DNA of 64,000 nt, taken from Rhodocollybia butyracea. Taxonomy: Eukaryota; Basidiomycota; Agaricomycetes; Agaricales; Omphalotaceae. The translations under genes were made by a program, and so were the position numbers. Shown here one piece after another: positions 22,869-33,885 of this stretch. The notes under the pieces were generated by a model that was given only the letters and a program-made list of their open reading frames with translations, did no database searches and was not told the origin of the DNA. Positions within the stretch are counted from its first letter, which is position 1. Every line of letters begins with the position of its first letter. The DNA lies in assembly GCA_015501585.1 (NCBI GenBank), contig JADNRY010000001.1, forward strand, positions 248,001 through 312,000, written 5' to 3'.

Positions 22869-22906
22869 TGACTCGGCGTGAGTCAAATTCACGTGGAATG
22901 ACGTAA
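22869..22906. promoter_or_regulatory. Cluster of bZIP/bHLH-type sites upstream of the HNH-like gene
   Basis: Within 38 bases lie TGACTC (22869), TGAGTCA (22879-22885), CACGTG (22890-22895) and TGACGTAA (22899-22906). These are AP-1/Gcn4, E-box and CRE-like half sites. They end 30 bases before the ATG at 22937 and are about 360 bp from the divergent gene ending at 22505, so they could serve either. Confidence 0.45.
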
Positions 22907-22936
22907 CTTGGGTCATTGAAATGCTACGCCGTCCGT

Positions 22937-24124
22937 ATGCCTTCAAAAAAGGGGCGAAAAAGAAACCAGCCTACATCGAAAAATCCATCTCCATCAAAAA
23001 ATCCATCCTCGTCGAAAAAGCCGCCGCCAACGACTACGCTCAGTCTACGCATCGAGCAGAGTGGAGTCGCGGAATATACTAATACGGTCACGCATATTCA
23101 TACCAGCGCTGATGCGCGAAGGGCCCATGCAACCTCTAATCCCGCTCCTGATACTCCTGGATATCTTATTCTCCTCGAGAGGGAACTCTCTCAATTTGAG
23201 CGGTATTCGGGTGATGAAAAGGCTCAATGGCTGATTGACATGGCACACGGGATTTGTGACCCGTTCGGAAAACGCGGTGAACTAAGAGTTTGGGACGGCG
23301 GTGTCCACCGTTCAGTCGATGGCCGGGATCCCCTACAGGCAAACATCTATGAATACCACATTGAATTTCCTGTCTCTCTTATAAAAATCAGCTTAAGAAA
23401 CGGAAAATCGATGACCAGTGCGACAGGCTCGCCTAACGCCATGGCGGACGCTGTGAGACGGAGAGACCATGGCTGTTGGATAACGGGGGTGGATCTCCTT
23501 GCCAAAAACAGCTATGTATGTCCCAAACGGATGGGAGACGAGCACGCGTCGTTCATCTACGGTCGATATGTTGGCACTCCTGTCCCGCCAAACCTCTCAA
23601 TATACGATCCTTGCTTTGGCATCTGCCTATATGCTAATCTAGATGGCCATTTTGATATGTATCAACTTGGCTTCAAAAAGTTCATCGAGAATGTAAGTCT
23701 TACTTTTCAAATGTTTCTACTCCTCGTTGAATATCATCAGGGACAGATCAAATATCGGGCCCATAACTTCACGCCTGATAATACCGACGTAAATATAGTT
23801 GGAAATACACGCAAAATTCCTGGGTATCCAATGCCCCCTCTACATGGCTTCGTTGTCACCCCACCGGATCACACTTCTCCACCTCCAGGCCTCCTGTTCT
23901 GGCACTATTTGCAATGTGTAATCCGGATTTTCGGCCATCCAATGCTTAAAAACTCCCCCAACACTGTCCACTTGGAGAGACCGAGGCCTATGGAGGATGA
24001 CTTAGAGGATGAGGAGGATGGGTTTTGGCCTTCGGCTATTGGGAGCATGTACAAAGAACACCCGGAAGAGAAACTCCAGAAGCATGAAGCTACTGCACAG
24101 TGGGTAGAGAACTGTTCTACGTAG
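22937..24124 (+). CDS. HNH-nuclease-like protein
   Basis: The ATG at 22937 follows a basic Lys/Pro/Ser-rich N-terminus (SKNPSPSKNPSSSKK). A 48-nt intron (23693-23740, gtaagt..atcatcag) contains no stop and is a multiple of three. Spliced length is 379 residues. The segment RRRDHGCWITG, then NSYVCPKRMGD, then YANLDGHFDMYQLG follows the layout of fungal HNH domains (RDxxCxxTG, SHxxPK, LDxxFD). The usual His before the PK motif is Tyr here, so catalytic activity is doubtful. The C-terminus is acidic. The family call rests on motif layout remembered from basidiomycete proteins, not on a search. Confidence 0.6.
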   Translation: MPSKKGRKRNQPTSKNPSPSKNPSSSKKPPPTTTLSLRIEQSGVAEYTNTVTHIHTSADARRAHATSNPAPDTPGYLILLERELSQFERYSGDEKAQWLIDMAHGICDPFGKRGELRVWDGGVHRSVDGRDPLQANIYEYHIEFPVSLIKISLRNGKSMTSATGSPNAMADAVRRRDHGCWITGVDLLAKNSYVCPKRMGDEHASFIYGRYVGTPVPPNLSIYDPCFGICLYANLDGHFDMYQLGFKKFIENVSLTFQMFLLLVEYHQGQIKYRAHNFTPDNTDVNIVGNTRKIPGYPMPPLHGFVVTPPDHTSPPPGLLFWHYLQCVIRIFGHPMLKNSPNTVHLERPRPMEDDLEDEEDGFWPSAIGSMYKEHPEEKLQKHEATAQWVENCST

Positions 24125-25299
24125 TACAATCATTGGTCAAATAATTAATTCACTGTCAAAAGTTTCCAACGCAACTTGGTGTGTCCATACATGTGCCTAG
24201 GATCAAATTCCCCAGTCTCTATGTTCAAGAAATCATTGTTGACGAACATCTCGTTCCATGCATGACAAAGTCAGTGGAGAGCTCGAAGGCGTCGAGAAGG
24301 TTTCCGTCCATGCCAAGGAAGGAGGTAAGCGAATGGTAGATGGAGTGGTGAAAGGCGTAGCCATCAAGAGCGTTAACTCGAGAGCTGGCGCTCCCAGCCG
24401 GGAACGCTTCAATACCGCCGTATTCGTCGAAATCAGATTCGAGGCAGCCATTGGAAATTGAAATTAGTACAGTAGGTTTCTGGTAAATTTCTGTCAGCTT
24501 TGCTAACTCCACCTTCCTCAATAGCCCGCAACATCACTCGAACGGCTCTCCTGGTCCTAAGTATCTATCATTCTAGATGCCGCTGAATACAAACTCATGC
24601 ATTGTTCATTTTCGTAGAGGCGAGGGGATTGGTCAGGATAGAGGATGGTGGATGGAGAGGGCGATGAGGAGCAGAATGAGGAACTTGATAGCTTGACCCC
24701 CTCAAAAAGATAAAACTTGAAGATCATGGTACTGTAATCCACAGGATTGTTGGCTTGTAGTCCATCAACTCGTCAGTTGGTGTTGCCGTCGAAGAAGAGA
24801 ACCCGGGCAGCTGGTATAGTCAACGAGAGCTTTTGAAAAGGATCGGTCAGTACCGCCTCTGGAGCTGTAATGTGGCATAGCAGAATTGACACGATTGCTA
24901 CTCAAACCGAGAGTTTCTATGAAACAAGCAGAACATTAATTATGCAGTTTTCAGAAGCGATTCAGATTGTTCGTCTGCGTGAATTTCCTACCTTCACTTG
25001 TCTTCGTTTTCTGTTCGATTAGTAGCTATTCAGTTCAACTATGAAAGCCCCTTGTCGCCCGTTTCAGAACTTGCTGTAACAGTGCTGTTATTAAAAGGAG
25101 TTGTATGACGTAATCTCTCCTAAACACTTTTGCTTTTATTCGCCAGTCCGCCTGATTTGTCCCATCGATACACGCGCATTGCATGCTTCAACTGGTTTCT
25201 TTCACAGTGATAACAGATAACTGAACTCAGCAGCTTCGACGACTGCGCCTGCGCCAAATTCTCAGCAACGTATTTCTGGCACAGAATTCACCAAGGAAA
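24125..25299. other. Region of unresolved short ORFs
   Basis: Overlapping ORFs on the minus strand (24225-24521, 24557-24742) include a plausible-looking segment (ESDFDEYGGIEAFPAG) and a hydrophobic stretch (IKFLILLLIALS), but no model joins them cleanly. They may be remains of a decayed gene. Nothing is recognised from 24750 to 25299 apart from the leader of the next gene. Confidence 0.35.
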
Positions 25300-26424
25300 A
25301 TGTTGTTCAATCTGATTTCTCGGCTGTTCAGGTAACGTTTAGCTTTTCTTTCTCTACTGTCCAATCCTAATTCCAATACTCAAAGCTCAATCTTGACATA
25401 CCTTTATCCTGCCTACATTTCCTACAAATTGCTTTCCACTCGTCCGACTCCTCTTCCGCTCCTCGAGCGCGCACTAAAGTACTGGTGTGTTCTTGGAACA
25501 TTCACCTTTTTCGAATCTTCAGGCGCAGAGCTGTTCATATCATGGATCCCTTTCTACGGAGTCTTCAAACTTCTCGTACTCGCCTACCTCGTCCTGCCAC
25601 AAACAGAAGGCACCACACATGTCTATGATCAAATTCTCGAACCTTGGTTCTCATTGCACGAAACAGAAGTCGATGGTGCCCTGGATGATTTGCGCAAGAA
25701 TGTGTACGAGTTTGTCCAGACAAAACTCAGGGCACTTTGGGAACTTTTACTAAATTCAACAGCACTGGGACAAGCTTTCCCATCTGCCGCGGCATCTACT
25801 GCGCAGACTCAGCGTTCTGTTCCACCTCCGACGATGGCCGACCCAGTTTCGGGTCCAGCGCAGCTCGCAGCCGGTTTATGGCGTTCTTATGGGCCCAATG
25901 TATTGGCAACGGGCGCTGCTTTATACAAACAATTTATTCCCGTCAATCCACAGCCAACTGGATATGACGTTGGACCCGAAGACCGCCCTGTGTCTTCCAG
26001 AATGTCGACCAGCCAATCGATCATAGAAAGACGGAGACAGCTTGAAGCTGAGTTGGCTGCTCTCGGTGCAGATGAAGCATCAGCTGGATTTGGAACCGCT
26101 CCACCACCATTCCCTGTACCTCAGATACCTAGTATCCCAATACCGTCAATGTTCGCTTCCTCTTCCGCTTCCTCTGTAGCTTCATCTACATCGAGCTCAC
26201 CGACAAATCATATACATGGCCTGCGGGAGCGTACAGCGTCGAATGCAGGGCCAGGCGGAAGATTTGAGGAGATCAATCCAAACGATTTGGATGAAGAGGA
26301 TGACTCGGGAGTTGGGCATGAGTATGAACCGCGGCCTGGAATGCCGAGTACTAGTCGTTCCAGTTGGTTCAGTTGGGGAGGCGGAGGTTCATCGGGTGGT
26401 TATGAGCGAGTCAAGAGCGACTGA
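25300..26424 (+). CDS. TB2/DP1/HVA22 family protein (REEP/Yop1-like)
   Basis: Exon 1 (25300-25331) encodes MLFNLISRLF and joins in phase 2 to exon 2 (25386-26424), total 356 residues. Residues 10-100 match the TB2/DP1/HVA22 domain: YPAYISYKLL, then KYWCVLGTFTFFES, FISWIPFYGVFKLLVLAYL, LPQTEGTTHVYDQ and LEPWF. These hairpin segments curve ER tubules. Following is an amphipathic stretch and a long disordered Ser/Pro/Gly-rich tail with a short coiled coil (IIERRRQLEAELAAL). The tail is longer than in yeast Yop1 and resembles the longer REEP1-4 class. The role in ER shaping is family knowledge. Confidence 0.9.
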
Positions 26425-28276
26425 AAGCTACTTTTTTCCTTTGTATTCGAGTGATTAGTCATCGTTTGAGTTCTGACAACAGAGTTATATATACATCATA
26501 TCTACTTTATTCTACAAGTTGGACATTAATCACGACTCAGTGCACCCCGAAAGGACAAACACGGCACTGATGTTTGGCCTGCATTATCATAGATCAAACA
26601 GAGATCCTGCAACTCTGGGAACCAGGAGAAGATGGGCGGAGGACATTCGACGGGATGAAGCTTCGAAGCAGATCGGAGGCTACAGTTGTGGAAGCAGTGA
26701 TTTCTTGGTTGCGCGGGTCCTCCAATGGTCACCAAGTGACTTTAGCTGAAGCGAGCAACGATACGAAAAATTCCAGAGCCGTCAAGGCAAAGGGCTCGAC
26801 CTCTGTCAGATCCCATTAATGGGTTTACGAAGTTACCAATGTATATGAAGGGTCTCCTCTATATGTGCCAGTACAATACCAAAGACATTGATCACCTGTC
26901 TCTCTGGCAATACACACAGTCTTCTAAGTAGTATAGTATTAGTATATGTATCACATATCCTGTAGTATAGTAAAACCGCCCCGGCACTTAGGGCAACGAT
27001 CTACAGCAGCTCCCACTGAGCAGACTGCGAGCTCGTCGTTTGTTCGGTGTCTGGGCCCCGCGTCAGCTTGTGCTGCCGGATCCGGTGTTCAGTACTTGGA
27101 CCATGCCGTGTAATAAACTTCCTTCCTTCCTTCCTTCCTTCCAGTGAAGTCAGGGAAAGTGAACGAGGATAGAGAGTGATAGAGCAGCTTCCCCTACGTT
27201 GGGTCTAGAACCAGACACGAAAGCATAGGGTACGATACACCGAAGCTACGAGATTCTGACAGAGATTGGTAAACGGTAAGGGTAAGGTGGCCGTCAGATC
27301 ATGGAGCAAAGACAAAGTAAAATATCCTTTGCCACGTCTTGTATTCCCGTAAGATATTGTCCTCGGGGACGTCGTGAGAACCTCGGTGGAACTTTTCGGG
27401 CTGGAGAAGTGGGAGAGCGGAGTTTCGACCCGTATCCTTTCGTTGAGAAATCGGATTTCATCGGACAAGGGGTTTCAGAAGCGCAATCCTGGTAATCTTT
27501 TCCCAAGGAAGAAAGAGTTCCTTCTACTCTTTTGAATGCAGCGGTACCGTAGCCCGTGCAACTTAATTATGGTGAGCATATACAGGGTAACATGTGGTGA
27601 AAAGGTACTGGAGCCATACGAAGAGTATTTCGAGGTCAGAGCGCTGGATATGCGCAGTCATGTAAAAAGGGAACGAAGCCAAACAGATTAGAGAAATCGA
27701 CGAACTGGCGACTAAGAGAAAGTCTTTCAGTAGTCCATGAGTGGCGGTTTTGGTCAACTGAGTGATGGAACGCGTTACACACATCCGTATGGATCGTCAG
27801 TGTATAACGAGTCTGCCTAGGGGAGACTAGGAACGCGTTACGTCATCCTTCACGCCCACGTGCACGGATCATTACTTCTACGCGAGGTTCGAACAAGAAC
27901 GGGTGAAGCTCTCTTTATCGCATCTCCTTCAAAAAGTGATTATTTAGGAGTTCAAGCACGTTACTCCTGCAGGAGTAGCCTAGTACGTACCAGTCGGCTA
28001 TAAGCGAGCGGTTACGGATAGCTGATAGCATGCCAGCTGAGTACTTGAAAATTGCCAGGTGCTACTACTGAAGCTGTCTTCTGCAGCCAGTGCACAGTCG
28101 CAGGCTGCTGCACAGGGAAACAGTTGTTTGTTAACTCTAAGAGCTCCGACCACCTAAAAGAATGATCGTGTTATAAGTTGGTTAACAAAGGAGTGTTTAA
28201 TCATGTATACAGAGACAATTATAATAAGAGAGAGGTACAGATAGGTACAAGTTCAACATCTTTCCGCAGAGGCATT
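26425..28276. other. Intergenic with a simple repeat and weak ORFs
   Basis: Both strands of 26520-26820 are open in short frames (for example a plus-strand ORF at 26574-26819), but neither has a recognisable signature. A (TTCC)6 tract lies at 27119-27142. The last 150 bp (about 28140-28276) belong to the 3' flank of the 7-TM duplication unit and resemble 32150-32255. Confidence 0.45.
27119..27142. repeat. (TTCC)6 microsatellite
   Basis: Six perfect TTCC units. The same repeat with the same unit number occurs at 62895-62918. Confidence 0.9.
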
Positions 28277-29886
28277 TCATTCGTCGGAACGATCAATTTC
28301 TGCTTCTATATCTTCGTCTATGTGGTATTCTGTAGTGACAGTGACCTATCCGGGGTAGTTTGAGCAACGAGAGGTTAGAAAAAACTATAACTAAAGTACT
28401 CACCTGAACAGTACGTTCAGCTGAGCGCCGCTCGCTGCGGAATAGCCCTTTCATGTTTCTTACTACTGAAGCCTTTTGGTCACTAGGCTGCAGCTCAACG
28501 TCCTCAAATTTTGATACTTTTGAAGGAGAGAAAGGCCAAGGCATTCTGGACGCGTAAGACGTCGCGGATTGGGGAGTGAGAGGAGGGCCACGCAGCACAT
28601 AGCTACTCGAGGTATCTCCAGGGCCTCTGACTTCGATTTCAGGATGGCGTCGGCTTTCACGAGTCTTTGACTTTCCTTCGGTACTCGTGGTTTCGGCCGA
28701 TCCCTTGATTTTCGTAACCCAGAAAATCGCCAGCGCATTGAAGATAACCTGCGAGCAAAAGTTGTGTCAATGAGGGGAAAAAGGGATAGAGCTAAACATT
28801 TACGTCTGCACCACAGGCTCCTAGGCAAACCCATCCTCTTTCATGACCTCTAAGCTGATAATTCCGTTAATCGTCGAATCACCTTGCAAATAGACTTGAG
28901 CTCACCACTGCCAAAACTAACATATTGACTGAGGACGTTGTGAGAGCGACACCGGAGGCAACCAATGTGCGTATGGCAACTGATCTAAGGCGAGGGTTCA
29001 CCAGGTTGGCTTTGAGCACAGGCCAGAGGAATAGAGCAGTTAAAACGATATTGACCAATCTATGTTCTCAGGTCAGGGTATGTTCAGAACCTGCAAATTG
29101 GTTTCATACGTACAGGTCATAAGTCAGCAGTGTGAGCGACGAATATCGCTCAAGGCCAATAATACATACGCCCTGGCTGTTTAGATAGTGGATTCTTCCT
29201 GAAGACAAACCATCAGAAAGTATTCTAAACCATTGTGTGATGTAGAACAACAAACCTGCAACCATCAAGGCAACGACTACCCCGTATATCCCAAGCATCA
29301 CCATACAACCAACGTAGACAGGGGACTTGAGTCTTCTAGAGCTGCCCACAGAAGGACTCCAAACAAGGTACACCTTTTCGACTGTAGACCGAGAGTTAGT
29401 ACTGCTCGAGGCAAGTTGTCCAAGAAGTAGTGCCTACGCAAGAAAGAATAAACAAGGATTTTGGACGTCGCATAGAAGGCAACGCATATATAGATCCCCA
29501 TTGCACAGACTAGTTGATTGCTCTCTAAGCCGATACCGAAGACGAGGATACAGCCTGTTTACAAAAACCTTGTAATGAAGAACCGTGAGAATTATACCAA
29601 AACACTTACTGGTGAAGAGGAACAACCATGAATCTACGAAAATGAGCAGGACACAGATGCGAACCCATGGCATATCCCGGATGCTCGACCTAGACCATTC
29701 CTCCGCTGATAAACCGCGTGATATGCAGTGGGACAGAACGGACGCCCCTGGAAGGCAAGAGCGAGAGTCAGAGCACGCCAATACGCGATAGTGAAATCCA
29801 TTACCAAGAATATAGATGAGACAGCTGAACACCTGCACTCCCTTGGAGGGGAACATCGTGACCATGCCAGAGTTTTCTGCTTCCAT
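28277..29886 (-). CDS. Seven-TM membrane protein, paralog 1
   Basis: About ten short exons give roughly 389 residues. Seven hydrophobic segments are visible: FSCLIYILGASVL; WVRICVLLIFVDSWLFLF; LVCAMGIYICVAFYATSKIL; VYVGCMVMLGIYGVVVALM; YSSLTLLTYDLLVNIVLTAL; VAIRTLVASGVALTTSSVN; CGADVIFNALAIFWV. The hydrophilic tail of about 125 residues ends VTVTTEYHIDEDIEAEIDRS. One intron has a donor inside CTGTACGT, which restores DLLVNIV. Paralogs at 32253-33885 and 36353-37975 share exon structure and sequence throughout. The family resembles the many unnamed integral membrane proteins of Agaricomycetes; a receptor or sensor role is a guess. The core promoter motif GGCTTTTAAA lies about 40 bp upstream. 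Confidence 0.85.
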
Positions 29887-32252
29887 ATTATTATTGGCGG
29901 GGAGAAAGAGGCGAGTCTATATTCATGGCTTTTAAAGGTATCAGAGAGCTTTTCAGTCGTAGCGATCGAGATTTAACGTCGGGTTGACAAGTTGCGCGAC
30001 CGGGTGTGCCTTGACAGTAACCGTACTAGTCAAACTGTACACGAGTTTATTCATTGCTCAGTAAGCTGTCTTTTGACTGTATCAGTGCAAAAATTATACT
30101 GACAACTTGAATGTCGACATCCTATTTTCAGGTCACTTTCAGGTGAAAACCACTTCCTTCAAAACCCTAAGTATACATCAACTGCGTACCTTAACTTCTA
30201 ATAGCTCTATTGCCTTGGCAGATCACACCGACGCCAGAATCACCGCTTCAGCGCTCAATTGACGCGCCGCGTCTCTCGCGTTTTCCAACGACATAATGGG
30301 ACACATCACAATTTAAGCTGAGTGCGGTTCGCGGCCTCTCGACGTCCACGTTCCTGATATATCACGACTTTCTTCCAAGTCGACTTTGGGTATATTTGCA
30401 GAATCTTTGAAGGCAGAGCCGACACGACCAATTGAGGTGGATAAAATATATTTATACGCCCGGTGAGTTTTATTCTATACCCACTGGGTTGCTGCTGCTG
30501 CTACTACTACTATTCCAGATTGAGCAGTCACTACTTAGCATCGAGACGTTGATGATTTGATGATTCTCATTCTTGACTGCTACTGACTACTATGTAACCC
30601 ACGGGGGAAAAAGAGCAGAGGCTATTCAGGTGCTCCTGGCGGTGCACTAGCTTTTCCTCGCATTATTGTCTTCGAATATGTCGTTGTCAAGTTGTCAACC
30701 GCATACTAAATTTATCGTGTTGACCACCATAGACGCGACTTGGGCTATCTGGCATCTACATGCTGCCTTGGTCACTTCTGTACCCATATCGACCACTTTC
30801 TAGCTCTACAGTACTATCTCTAGGACGCTCAGAAGTCCTAGTCCTTGCGGGCTTATAGCACTTCAATGATCAAAGTCGGTTTTACTTCGCCTCCCTCCCT
30901 TTACAGGCAAGATTGTCCGGCACAGGTCAGCACCGCTACCTCTTGATAGAGGGGATTAGGTTAGCGAATCCACTCGTCGACCTTGGTTAATGAACTTGTA
31001 CATGCAGCGACCAGAGCTCGTCTTTCTATTACCGATGCCATGATTAGGCTTTCGTACGGCATTCTGAAGCTTCTCCCACTCTGACCCAGGTAAGGTCTGT
31101 GATTCTTTCGATGGATCTGCGACATAGGAGTCCACAACCATATAACAACTGAAGTCGTTCCCGTAAATCGTATCCTAGGGTTACGGTGTGTATCTACTCT
31201 TGTAATACCATGTAGTTATATTTATCAATTAGTAAGAGGTTCTCCTGCATTCATTTTTTTTCTCTCTGCAGCCGTATCTTGATTCTTTACTCGTTCATGT
31301 GTTGTCTAACCCGTTTGACGTAGCAATGAATGGCCCTTGATTATCTTTAGTCGAAAGCCACAAGACCCAGTGTCCCAAAGCCTAGCTGGTATTTAAGGTA
31401 ATCACTAATCTCACTAATCTCTTCTTTTGCAGACTGTCAGATCTGCCTAGACAGTATTGTCAAAACTTGACTGTCTGGGTTTTTAGTATCTTAACCATCC
31501 TAGACAATAGTGCCTGGACAGTTGTATCTATTGTATTAGACAGTAATATATCATCTCCCAGGTTGTTGAATACTGTAACTGGAATATCTTCCCGTACTAG
31601 ATCTAGAGTAGATGCTTCTTAACATGCGTTCCAGTGAAAACCAGTCACACGAAGTTGAATATTTTGAGGTTGGAGCACCGCCATGCGGCGTGGATAAGGT
31701 TGTAGAAGTGCTATGAAACAAGTTCTAAAGTAGAACGCAAAGCCAACTCCAGACTGGTACACCTCATGTCCGCGGCTCAGTGTGGTGACTGAACCTATGT
31801 TTAACTCCAGCATTCTGTGCAACCTAAATTGGTATGAGAGCTCCCTCGTGTCCCCCCACTATACCGATATCTCTCACTATTGTCTGACTTGTTGCAGTTC
31901 AGAAATGACCGAGTGACTCAACAGTAGAAGCATTCATCAGACGAAGATAGTCAGGGTCAGCTTCCGAAAATACAGTCATTTTGTAATATCTGAATCCGAG
32001 GTACTTGTGCTCCGCCAGCTGTGGGTCAGGGGTTATAATCAACTAATTCAACACAAAATGCTGTCGAAGCTGCATTAGATGAGCCTCTGCAGGTTCCGTG
32101 AGAAATGGTAGGTTTACTACGACAGTTAGTCAAGCTCCCAGCCAGCGTTCAAAGAAATGATCGTATTCAAAGTTGGTTCAAAAGAGTGTCTAAACGGTAT
32201 ACAGATTAAGTATTACAGAAATCATTAATGAAAGGTAAGTACAGATACAAGA
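29887..32252. other. Spacer between 7-TM paralogs 1 and 2
   Basis: No coding gene. It contains a trinucleotide tract, (GCT)4 followed by (ACT)4, at 30490-30513, and a probable LTR relic at about 31296-31860. The final 100 bases resemble the 3' flank of paralog 1. Confidence 0.5.
31296..31860 (+). mobile_element. Probable solo LTR plus primer-binding site of a Copia retrotransposon
   Basis: At 31831 the sequence TTGGTATGAGAGCTC matches, with one mismatch, the initiator-tRNA-Met primer-binding site used by most Copia elements (TGGTATCAGAGC). The 530 bp before it start TGTTGTC and end near GTGCAACC, as LTRs do (TG..CA). They hold repeated agacagt/actgtc words between 31433 and 31545. No gag or pol frame follows, so it is a relic. 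Exact LTR ends are uncertain. Confidence 0.4.
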
Positions 32253-33885
32253 TCAATGCTCTTCTGCAGGATAATTTTCTTCAAACTCGTCCGAACGATA
32301 CACTTTTGCTTCGATATCATCGTCAATGTGAAAGTCCGTAGTAACAGTAACCTATGCAGGATAGATTTGAGCAACGGAAATTAGCTATAAAAAAACCATA
32401 GGGTGCTCACCTGAACGGTGCGTTCAGCGGCCTGGTCGTTTCGGAATAGACCCTTCACGCTTTTTACCACCGAGGCGATCTGACTTCTAGGTTCCAATTC
32501 GATTTCCGAGGCTGACCTTCTTGTGAAAGAGGAAATGAATGGCCAAGGTATTCTAGATGTACGGGATGGAGCGGGTTGACGTGGGGGTCCACGTAGCACA
32601 AAACTGGTCGAGCTATCTCCAGCTGTGACCGTAAATTCAGGAGCGCGTCGGTCTTTACGAGTGTTTCCTTGAGAACTGGTGGCTTCGCTCGATCCCCTAC
32701 TCGTGACCCAGAAGATAGCGAGCGCATTAAAGATGACCTGAACTTGTGTGAACGAGGAAAAGAAATGATATACTAATCAAATGCCTACGTCTGCACCACA
32801 GGATCCTAGGCAGACCCAACCTCTTTCATGACCGTGGAGCTGATGAGGATTGCGTCAACTCCCGAAGTCATTTTGCAGATGGATTTGATCTTACCAGTGA
32901 CAAAACCAGTATATTCACCGTGGATGTTGTGAGAGCAACAGCGGACGCGACGAGGGTGCGTATGGCAACCGATTTAAGGCGAGGATTTGCTAGGTTAGCT
33001 CGCAGCACGGGCCAGAGGAATAGCACAGTCAAAACGACATTTATCAATCTATGTTCGTGGTCAGGACATTCAAGGAACCTTAGGCTGCAAGGTGGTTTCG
33101 ATACGTACAGGTCATAAGCCAGTAGAGTAAATGACGAGTATCGCTGAAGGCCGATGATACAGATGCCCTCACCATCGAAAAAGTGGATTCTTCCTAAAGA
33201 AAGAAAAACTATGGGCAAACACGATTCTGTGATAAAAGAGCAACAAACCTGCAATCATCAAGGCAATAACCACACTATAAATCCCAAGCATTACCATACA
33301 GCCAATATAGATGGGGGACTTGAGTCTTCTAGAGTTGTCCGCAGAAGGGCTCCAAACAAGATACACCTTTTCGACTGTGAGACTGAGAGTTAGTACTGAT
33401 CAAGGCCCTGTCTAAGATGCAGTGACTACGAACTCAAGAAAGAATATATGAGAATTTTGGACGTGGCATAGAAAATAATGCATATGTAGATCCCCATTGC
33501 ACAGACCAGTTCCTTGCTCTCCAAACCGATACCGAAGACAAGGATACAGCCTAGCCACACAAAATCTTGTTAGAAGAGCGCGCGTGCATATAGCTGGGAC
33601 CCACTAGTGAATAGAAATAACCACGAATCTACAAATACGAGCAAAGCACAAATACGAGCCCATGGCATCAGCATAACGCCAGACCATTCTTCCATTAATA
33701 GGCGCCGCGATAGACAATGAGTCAGAATAGAAGTCCCTGAAATGCAAGAGTGAGAGTCAGCATGCCAGTGCACAGTGCACCACAGTGATGTCGTTACCCA
33801 GAATGTAAATGAGACAGCTGAGCACTTGCACTCCCTTGGAGGGAAACATTGTGGTGACGGTGACCACAGAGCTGCCTGCGTCCAT
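32253..33885 (-). CDS. Seven-TM membrane protein, paralog 2
   Basis: Same exon layout as paralog 1. The start is MDAGSSVVTVTTMFPSKG; shared landmarks are FPSKGVQVLSCLIYIL, WARICALLVFVDSWLFLF, CILVFGIGLESKELVCAMG, EKVYLVWSPSADNSRRLKSP, GRIHFF, AYDLLINVVLTVLFLWPVL and RGWVCLGSCGADVIFNALAI. The tail ends DDIEAKVYRSDEFEENYPAE plus EH, longer than in paralog 1. All splice junctions keep phase on inspection. It probably inserts in the plasma membrane or an endomembrane with seven helices. Function is unknown. Confidence 0.85.

Noticed and set aside
26520..26820. Open frames on both strands downstream of the REEP-like gene, one with RALCLDGSGI resembling a patatin start
   Set aside because: Too short, no flanking exons, and the oxyanion-type glycine motif is incomplete.
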